Positions 1 to 4,387 of a stretch of DNA of 5,754 nucleotides are shown here, piece after piece. The notes beneath the pieces are model-generated. The model worked only from the letters and a program-made list of their open reading frames with translations. It searched no databases and had not been told where the DNA came from. This DNA is from Anaeromyxobacter dehalogenans (GTDB taxonomy: Bacteria > Myxococcota_A > UBA9042 > DTJE01): positions 1 through 5,754 of the forward strand of contig DYKK01000220.1 of NCBI GenBank assembly GCA_020722625.1, read 5' to 3'. Positions within the stretch are counted from its first letter, which is position 1. Each line of letters begins with the position of its first letter. A program made the position numbers and the translations under genes.

Positions 1-6
1 CAGAAA

Positions 7-24
7 CAGTGTCAGTGTCCGTGC
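7..24. repeat. Second copy of the CAGTGT hexamer array
   Basis: There are two exact CAGTGT units (7-12, 13-18) and one diverged unit. It is the same repeat family as 143-169, about 120 bp away and in the same orientation. The array may continue to the left of the window. Confidence 0.65.
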
Positions 25-82
25 CAGGACAACGTCGGTCGCGGGGACGGGGCATGACGAGGAGGCCACCTCCACCGCGACG

Positions 83-117
83 CCGGATGCCGGATCCCGG
101 ACCCCGGATCCCGGGGA
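83..117. repeat. 7-bp tandem repeat, CCGGATC type
   Basis: Five consecutive heptamers can be read: CCGGATG, CCGGATC, CCGGACC, CCGGATC and the degenerate CCGGGGA. The units contain the palindromic core CCGG, so the array could pair with itself on either strand. It lies in non-coding DNA ahead of the first gene. Its role is unknown. Confidence 0.8.
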
Positions 118-142
118 CAGGTTCAGTGGGCAGGTTCAGGTA

Positions 143-169
143 CAGTGTCAGTGTCAGTGTCAGTGTCAG
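143..169. repeat. 6-bp tandem repeat (CAGTGT)4
   Basis: Four perfect CAGTGT copies at 143-166 are followed by a partial CAG. Two further perfect copies occur at 7-18, followed by the degenerate unit CCGTGC, so the same hexamer family appears twice within 170 bp. Read as protein, the array gives Val-Ser or Asp-Thr dipeptide runs. This explains the short open frames here, which I do not regard as genes. Confidence 0.85.
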
Positions 170-244
170 GTTTACGTTGGACGCGGGGGATGGGGGGTCG
201 CGAGGCGGCAGAAAAGCCAAGGGAGCCCTCCTTGATGAAGCAGG

Positions 245-277
245 TTTCACGTATTTTCGCTGAATTGCAGCAATTGA
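245..277. promoter_or_regulatory. AT-rich palindrome, possible operator/promoter region
   Basis: AATTGC-A-GCAATT at 263-275 is a perfect 6-bp inverted repeat around one central base. It sits in a short AT-rich island (245-277) within otherwise GC-rich DNA, about 80 bp before the likely start of the first gene. This position and symmetry suit a transcription-factor site or the promoter of the three-gene run. TTGATG at 232-237 and TATTTT at 252-257 look like promoter boxes, but they are only 14 bp apart, so I do not call a sigma-70 promoter. The regulatory role is inferred. Confidence 0.35.
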
Positions 278-356
278 CGGTGGAGTTGGGGCGCGCTTGC
301 CTCGGGACCCGGAGGTTGATAGAAGGGTCGCGGGTCTGCAAGGGGGCCTTGGCCCG

Positions 357-1211
357 ATGTCCCGCATCCCGCCCGCCGTCCTGGGCGTCCCGGTCGTCGT
401 GACCGTGGGCTGCCTGGCCCACCCGAACTTCCAGGGGGAGGGGCGCCTCACCGACTACACGGCCTACGCGCTGCATCCGGGCGAGTTCCAGGCCGGGGCC
501 GGACTGGTCGGGACCGGCATGGACGACCTCGGGGCGAGCGCCCGGTTCGAGGCCGGGATCGTGAGGGGCCTCCAGGCGGGGACCAACGTGGCGCACGACG
601 TGTTCGGCATCGTGAACCTGAACGCGAAGTACGCCTTCGTCGAGGTCGGCGACTTCGCGTTCGCGGCCGGGATGGGGTTCAAGTGGTTCAACCCCCGGCT
701 GCTGTGGGTCCTGCCCGAGCAGACGCGCGAAAAATATTCTGGTGTGAACATCTACATCCTGCCGGTCACGGCCACCGCGTCCTGGGCGGCTCTGTCGTGG
801 ATGGGGGTCCACCTGCGCCTGGGTTACACGTGGAGCGGCGTGGACGCGACGCTCGACTCGGGGGACGCCCTGGCCCGGGCCGGTTTCGGGGGTCACGAGG
901 TGTTCGCGCAGCCCGCGCTGACGTTCTACCCGACGCACGGCCTCGCCGTGATCGCGGGGGCGCAGGTCCCCCTGGTCAGCGTGGTCCGGGTCGCGGGCCA
1001 GGCCGAGGAACCGGTGGCCCCGGGGGTTGTGGTCGGGGCCGGGGCCGTCGAGTACCAGCGTCTCGATGTGAAGGGGCTGAACACGCTGTACCTTGCGGTC
1101 CAGTTCTGCTGGGGCAAGACCAACCTGCGCCTGTCCCTGACGAGGGGGCTGCGGTTCCTCGAACAGCAGGCGGGCTGGCTGCCCGCGGTGGAGGCGTACT
1201 GGAGGTTCTGA
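357..1211 (+). CDS. Probable outer-membrane beta-barrel protein, unknown function
   Basis: The product has 284 residues. I chose the ATG at 357 because AGGGGG (341-346) lies 10 bp upstream and the product then begins with a classical signal peptide: Arg3, a hydrophobic core to about residue 18, and a likely signal peptidase I site after Cys-Leu-Ala21. An in-frame TTG at 297 would add 20 mostly polar residues ahead of that signal. The mature part has many short amphipathic stretches with alternating aromatic or hydrophobic residues, separated by Gly/Asp turns, and it ends in ...EAYWRF. A C-terminal Phe with alternating aromatics is the usual outer-membrane barrel assembly signal. No catalytic motif is visible. 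The general pattern resembles hypothetical barrel proteins common in Myxococcota, recalled and not searched. Codons 125-129 (GAA AAA TAT TCT GGT) are unusually A/T-ending for this gene. The next gene follows after 2 bp. The barrel call is moderately sure; the function is unknown. Confidence 0.75.
   Translation: MSRIPPAVLGVPVVVTVGCLAHPNFQGEGRLTDYTAYALHPGEFQAGAGLVGTGMDDLGASARFEAGIVRGLQAGTNVAHDVFGIVNLNAKYAFVEVGDFAFAAGMGFKWFNPRLLWVLPEQTREKYSGVNIYILPVTATASWAALSWMGVHLRLGYTWSGVDATLDSGDALARAGFGGHEVFAQPALTFYPTHGLAVIAGAQVPLVSVVRVAGQAEEPVAPGVVVGAGAVEYQRLDVKGLNTLYLAVQFCWGKTNLRLSLTRGLRFLEQQAGWLPAVEAYWRF
1201..1205 (+). promoter_or_regulatory. Shine-Dalgarno site inside the end of the upstream gene
   Basis: GGAGG lies 8 bp before the ATG at 1214 and is embedded in the last codons of the upstream barrel gene, whose stop is at 1209-1211. 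This fixes the start of the downstream gene and suggests that the two are translationally coupled. Confidence 0.75.
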
Positions 1212-1213
1212 AG

Positions 1214-1990
1214 ATGAACCAGGCGCGACTCCTGCCGACCTGGATCCTGTCGGGTTTGGTTCCATGGGCGTGCGCGCAGGCCGGCCCCTCGGGGATCGGG
1301 GACCCGCCCGCGGCGCTCGGCGAGGTGCGGGCGCGGATCGCGGCGCCCACCGGGGTGTGGAACCCGACCACCGAGAAGGCGGTGCTCGATGCCGCGGACC
1401 GTGACCAGCGGGTCGTGTGGGCCGTGGCGAGGCTCGTCGAGTACGTGGCCGGGCGCGTCGAGGCGCTCGCGTCCGGGTCCGCGGCAGGAGGGCTGCGGGC
1501 GGGAGACGGGGCGCTGGCTTCGGTGTCGTCGGCCCTCGAAGCCGTCGGTTGGGTGCGCGTTGCCTGCCCGGGCGCGGAGATGGCGGTGCCGGTCACGGAC
1601 TTCAGCCAGGGAGAGGTGCGCGCGGACCTCGGGGCCGAGGCGGCCGGCCTCGCGGAGGCGCTGTCCGGCTACGTGCGATTGACGCTCAGGACGTGCCTGG
1701 TCGAGGCCGACCTGCTCGACGGGGTGGCGCACACGCTCTTCCAGCCGGACGGGGTCGTGGCGTCCCTGTCGGTGACCGACACGGTGGGTGGCCGGACGTT
1801 CGGGGAATTCGAGGTGGACGCGCTCGTGACCGACTCGGGGGTCGAGTTCCTGGTGGATGTCGGCGGGGCCACGTTCGCGGTGGGGGTCTCGGTCGCGGAC
1901 GCGAAGGCGGCCCTCACCGTGCGCGCGGCGAACGGGACCTGGACGTGCGTGTCCGACGGGCAAACGTACTCGTGTGACGCCGTGCCCTGA
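1214..1990 (+). CDS. Exported hypothetical protein
   Basis: The product has 258 residues and I do not recognise its family. The start at 1214 is supported by the GGAGG at 1201-1205; the open frame continues upstream, but only as an out-of-frame overlap of the barrel gene. The N-terminus is a signal peptide (Arg5, hydrophobic residues 6-19). It could be cut by signal peptidase I after Ala-Gln-Ala23, or lipidated at Cys20, although the residues before Cys20 (Val-Pro-Trp-Ala) are a poor lipobox. Residues about 45-105 look helical and Ala-rich. The C-terminal half (about 165-258) is rich in short beta strands of alternating Val/Thr and Gly. Four cysteines follow the signal: Cys118, Cys161, Cys245 and Cys254. 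They could form disulfides, which fits a location outside the cytoplasm. It is 2 bp from the barrel gene and 56 bp from the peptidase gene, so a shared envelope role is likely but unproven. Confidence 0.8.
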   Translation: MNQARLLPTWILSGLVPWACAQAGPSGIGDPPAALGEVRARIAAPTGVWNPTTEKAVLDAADRDQRVVWAVARLVEYVAGRVEALASGSAAGGLRAGDGALASVSSALEAVGWVRVACPGAEMAVPVTDFSQGEVRADLGAEAAGLAEALSGYVRLTLRTCLVEADLLDGVAHTLFQPDGVVASLSVTDTVGGRTFGEFEVDALVTDSGVEFLVDVGGATFAVGVSVADAKAALTVRAANGTWTCVSDGQTYSCDAVP

Positions 1991-2033
1991 GGGCCTTGCG
2001 GAATCCGACCCGATGTGGGATTGAAACCGCGAC

Positions 2034-2043
2034 AAGGAGGTGA
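2034..2043 (+). promoter_or_regulatory. Near-perfect Shine-Dalgarno site for the M2 peptidase gene
   Basis: AAGGAGGTGA matches almost the full anti-Shine-Dalgarno complement. Its GGAGG core ends 6 bp before the ATG at 2047. It is the strongest ribosome-binding site in the window and settles the start of the peptidase gene, suggesting efficient translation. Confidence 0.9.
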
Positions 2044-2046
2044 ACC

Positions 2047-3852
2047 ATGAGGAACAACACCATCGCACTGGGCATGCTCGCAGCGCTGCTGACCTCGGCG
2101 CCCGCGTCCGCGGGGCCGCCGCCGGCGGCCCGCGAGGCCAGGGCCTTCCTCGACGACGCAGAGGAAGGACTCCTCGACCGCTGGATCGACTCCGACCGGA
2201 CCGAGTGGGTCCGGATGACCTACATCACGGACGACACGCAGGCGATCGCGGCCTCGGCCCGCGAGGAACTGATGGACTACGTGGGGCGGAAGGCCGCCGA
2301 GGCGGTCCACTTCGTGGGTACGCCGCTGACCGACACGCTCAAGCGCAAGATCCACCTGCTGCGGACCTTCCTGGACATGCCGGCGCCGCCCGACCCGGTC
2401 AAGCGCGAGGAACTCGCGCGGATCGGGACCGAGATGGACAGCCTGTACGGGAAGGGGAAGCACTGCCCGGAACGGTTGCAGGGGAAGTGCCTGACCCTGC
2501 CCGACATGTACGAGGTCCTGGCGAAGAGCCGGGACTACGACGAACTGCTGGACATCTGGACCGGATGGCGCAAGGTGTCGGTGCCGATGCGGCCCCTGTT
2601 TCAGCGGTTCGTGACCCTGGCGAACGAGGGGGCCCGCGCCCTCGGGTTCCGCGACCTGGCCGAGTTGTGGAAGTCGCGCTACGACATGCCGCCGGACGCC
2701 TTCGAGGCCGAGACGGATCGCCTGTGGAAGCAGGTGGAACCGCTGTACCGAGACCTTCACTGCTATGTCAGGTCGCGTCTGGTCGAGACGTACGGCAAGG
2801 AGCGGGTGCCTCCCGACGGCCCGATCCCCGCGCACCTGCTCGGCAACATGTGGGCCCAGGAGTGGAGCGGCCTGTTCGACCTGGTGGCGCCGGAGCCCGC
2901 GCAGGCCGCGGCCCTGGACCTGGAGGCGGCACTCAAGGCGCGCGGCGTGGACGAGCGGGAGATGGTGCGGATCGCCGAGGCCTTCTTCGTGTCGCTCGGC
3001 CTGGACCCGCTGCCCGCGTCGTTCTGGGAGCGCTCGATGTTCACGCAGCCGCGGGACCGCGAGGTCGTGTGCCACGCCTCGGCGTGGGACGTGGACCAGG
3101 ACGAGGACCTGCGCATCAAGATGTGCATCCGCATCAACGCGGAAGATTTCACGACGATCCATCACGAACTCGGGCACAACTACTACCAGAGGGCCTACCG
3201 GGAACTCGATCCCCTGTTCCGCAACAGCGCGAACGACGGGTTCCACGAGGCCCTCGGGGACCTGATCGCCCTGTCCGTGACCCGGTCGTACCTCCAGGAG
3301 ATCGGGCTCGTGCGGGAGGCGTCCGGAAGCGCCCTGAACGCCCTGATGCAGCGCGCACTCGAGAAGATCGCCTTCCTGCCGTTCGGCCTGCTGGTGGACC
3401 GGTGGCGCTGGGGCGTGTTCGAGGGGCGGATCGGTCCGGACGACTACAACCGGGCGTGGTGGGACCTCCGCACCAGGTACCAGGGCGTCGCGGCCCCGGT
3501 GCCCAGGTCCGAGGCCGACTTCGACCCGGGCGCGAAGTACCACGTCCCGGCCAACGTCCCGTACACGCGCTACTTCCTGGCCGCGATCCTCCAGTTCCAG
3601 TTCCATCGGGCCCTGTGCCGGAAGGTCCTGCACTTCAAGGGACCCCTCCACGAGTGCAGCATCTATGGGAACAAGGAGGCCGGGGCCCGCATCCGCACCA
3701 TGATGGAGATGGGGATGTCCCGCCCGTGGCCCGAGGCCCTTGCGGCCCTGACCGGAGAGACCCGCATGGACGCCTCCGCCATCCTCGAGTACTTCGCGCC
3801 GCTCCACGACTGGCTGAAGAAGCAGAACCGCGGCCGGAAGTGCGGGTGGTAG
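2047..3852 (+). CDS. Exported M2-family zinc peptidase (ACE-like peptidyl-dipeptidase)
   Basis: This 601-residue homologue of angiotensin-converting enzyme should remove C-terminal dipeptides from peptides outside the cytoplasm. A signal peptide (residues 1-23) ends in Ala-Ser-Ala before Gly24. The zinc site is H373-E-L-G-H377 with third ligand E401 in FHEALGD and supporting D405; E374 is the general base. Aligned from memory with human testis ACE, the substrate-binding residues are kept: Q271 (Q281), H343-A344 (H353-A354), K497 (K511), H499 (H513), Y506 (Y520) and Y509 (Y523). Chloride-site residues W471, R475 and R508 match W485, R489 and R522. The motif GPIPAHLLGNMWAQ (258-271) is near-identical to ACE. 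Cysteine pairs 140/148, 342/360 and 530/542 match the three ACE disulfides. The protein is one catalytic domain, as in other bacterial ACEs, and ends at the ACE C-terminal GW without a membrane anchor. One difference is E272 where ACE has Thr282. The natural substrate is unknown. Confidence 0.96.
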   Translation: MRNNTIALGMLAALLTSAPASAGPPPAAREARAFLDDAEEGLLDRWIDSDRTEWVRMTYITDDTQAIAASAREELMDYVGRKAAEAVHFVGTPLTDTLKRKIHLLRTFLDMPAPPDPVKREELARIGTEMDSLYGKGKHCPERLQGKCLTLPDMYEVLAKSRDYDELLDIWTGWRKVSVPMRPLFQRFVTLANEGARALGFRDLAELWKSRYDMPPDAFEAETDRLWKQVEPLYRDLHCYVRSRLVETYGKERVPPDGPIPAHLLGNMWAQEWSGLFDLVAPEPAQAAALDLEAALKARGVDEREMVRIAEAFFVSLGLDPLPASFWERSMFTQPRDREVVCHASAWDVDQDEDLRIKMCIRINAEDFTTIHHELGHNYYQRAYRELDPLFRNSANDGFHEALGDLIALSVTRSYLQEIGLVREASGSALNALMQRALEKIAFLPFGLLVDRWRWGVFEGRIGPDDYNRAWWDLRTRYQGVAAPVPRSEADFDPGAKYHVPANVPYTRYFLAAILQFQFHRALCRKVLHFKGPLHECSIYGNKEAGARIRTMMEMGMSRPWPEALAALTGETRMDASAILEYFAPLHDWLKKQNRGRKCGW

Positions 3853-3938
3853 CGGAGAACAGCGGGGTGGAGACGACCATCCCCTTGGCGCATCACACGA
3901 TCTGAGATTCGGTGTACGTCTCCCGCCCTGGGGAAAAC

Positions 3939-3966
3939 GGTCAGCGGTCAGCAGTCAGCGGTCAGC
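3939..3966. repeat. 7-bp tandem repeat (RGTCAGC)4, left of the four-helix remnant
   Basis: There are four contiguous heptamers: GGTCAGC, GGTCAGC, AGTCAGC and GGTCAGC. The last unit runs into AGCGGTCAGCCTT (3957-3969), whose exact reverse complement occurs at 4126-4138. The array therefore forms one arm of a 13-bp inverted repeat around the gene remnant. Confidence 0.9.
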
Positions 3967-3979
3967 CTTTCATGGTACG

Positions 3980-4126
3980 GTGCAAACTGTGAAGGAGTTC
4001 CGCGACAGGAAAGTCTGGCAGAAGGCTCATCCACGGACCCTGGTCATCTACCGCGCCCCGCAAACGTTTCCGCACGAGGAGGTCTCCGGGCTGACGAACC
4101 GGCTTCGACCAGAGGCTGAAGGCTGA
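3980..4126 (+). pseudogene. Truncated four-helix-bundle protein (S23 / 23S rRNA IVS family)
   Basis: Reading from GTG 3980 (or GTG 3989) gives MQTVKEFRDRKVWQKAH, then a stretch ending ...TFPHEEVSGLTNRLR, then PEAEG and a stop at 4124-4126. This matches the start of the four-helix-bundle family found as an intervening-sequence protein in 23S rRNA genes and as solitary genes. Intact members begin roughly FRDLKVWQKAHxLTLxIY...FPxEExYGLTxQLRRAA and run about 115-130 residues. Only helix 1 and the start of helix 2 remain here, about 40 residues. The frame then passes directly into the AGGCTGA array, whose TGA supplies the stop. Several normally conserved positions have changed, such as Leu to Arg at FRDRK and Tyr to Ser before GLT, consistent with decay. 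No clear ribosome-binding site is visible. I read it as a remnant that no longer makes a folded bundle. The family match is from recall and I am fairly sure of it. Confidence 0.8.
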
Positions 4127-4138
4127 AGGCTGACCGCT
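4113..4138. repeat. 7-bp tandem repeat (AGGCTGA)3, right of the four-helix remnant
   Basis: Three exact AGGCTGA units (4113-4133) are followed by CCGCT. The reverse complement reads AGCGGTCAGCCT then TTCAGCCT units, the same TCAGC family as the array at 3939-3966 but inverted. The exact shared arm is 13 bp (4126-4138 with 3957-3969). Confidence 0.9.
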
Positions 4139-4164
4139 ACTACTCCGAATTTGAGACACGATGG

Positions 4165-4191
4165 AACGCTTTGCGTTTTCAAACGACAAAG
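4165..4191. other. AT-rich stem-loop
   Basis: CTTTGCGTTT (4169-4178) pairs with AAACG-A-CAAAG (4181-4191), giving about nine or ten base pairs with one bulged A. AACGC-TTT-GCGTT (4165-4177) is a competing smaller hairpin. The island is notably AT-rich for this DNA. No U-tract follows on either strand, so it is not a standard terminator; its role is unknown. Confidence 0.45.
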
Positions 4192-4263
4192 GGAATGACA
4201 GACCCGGGGTGACGGTGCCGGGGCATGCACCGGTGCGTCAGCCCCCCGTTGGGTGGTGGTGGG

Positions 4264-4289
4264 CACGTCGGCCAACGAGGCCGGACGTG
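4264..4289. terminator. Strong GC stem-loop between convergent genes
   Basis: CACGTCGGCC (4264-4273) pairs with GGCC-G-GACGTG (4279-4289) around the loop AACGA: ten base pairs with one bulged G. It lies between the + strand peptidase gene and the - strand gene, about 100 bp past the latter's stop. No U-run follows on either strand, so a bidirectional, U-tract-less terminator is only a possibility. Confidence 0.4.
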
Positions 4290-4360
4290 ACGGGAGCGGT
4301 CTGTCCTCGGCTGGACTGCGGCGGGCGTGCCCCACGGGGGCCAGGGGGGGAGGGTCGGGA

Positions 4361-4381
4361 CAGTGCGCCTTCGCGCGACTG
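4361..4381 (-). terminator. Stem-loop just after the stop of the Gly-rich gene
   Basis: CAGTGCGC (4361-4368) and GCGC-G-ACTG (4373-4381) form an eight-pair stem with a CTTC/GAAG tetraloop and one bulged base. It starts 6 bp beyond the - strand stop codon (4388-4390), the usual place for an intrinsic terminator. The - strand downstream of it is C-rich with no T-run, so termination activity is uncertain. Confidence 0.4.
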
Positions 4382-4387
4382 ATCTTC

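Noticed and set aside
9..402. Short + strand frames (9-263 and 145-402) giving Val-Ser repeats
   Set aside because: They consist of translated CAGTGT repeats followed by Arg-rich sequence, with no ribosome-binding site and no domain.
2015..2028. GTGGGATTGAAACC resembles the 3' end of some CRISPR repeats
   Set aside because: There is only one copy, no spacer-repeat periodicity and no cas gene in the window; it is treated as coincidence.
926..2068. Open frame on the - strand across the two hypothetical genes (380 codons), and similar ones at 123-1265 and 976-1596
   Set aside because: The composition is Arg/Pro/His-rich without a signal peptide or domain, while the + strand frames have signal peptides, good ribosome-binding sites and a barrel C-terminus.
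1669..3807. Long open frame on the - strand opposite the peptidase gene (712 codons)
   Set aside because: It is the antisense shadow of a clearly identified M2 peptidase gene; its product is rich in Arg, His, Pro and Gly with no recognisable fold. Long shadow frames are expected at this GC content.
2040..3905. 621-codon + strand frame overlapping the peptidase gene in another phase
   Set aside because: It is Arg/Gly/Pro-rich and unrelated to any family I recognise; the overlapping frame encodes a near-complete ACE catalytic domain.
3869..3923. GGAGACG (3869-3875) and CGTCTCC (3917-3923) as a terminator for the peptidase gene
   Set aside because: The arms are only 7 bp with a loop of about 41 bases and no following T-run, too weak to call.
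3980..4126. Diversity-generating retroelement accessory (Avd-like) origin of the four-helix remnant
   Set aside because: Avd belongs to the same broad fold, but there is no reverse transcriptase, template repeat or variable repeat in the window, and the sequence looks like the solitary S23/IVS type.
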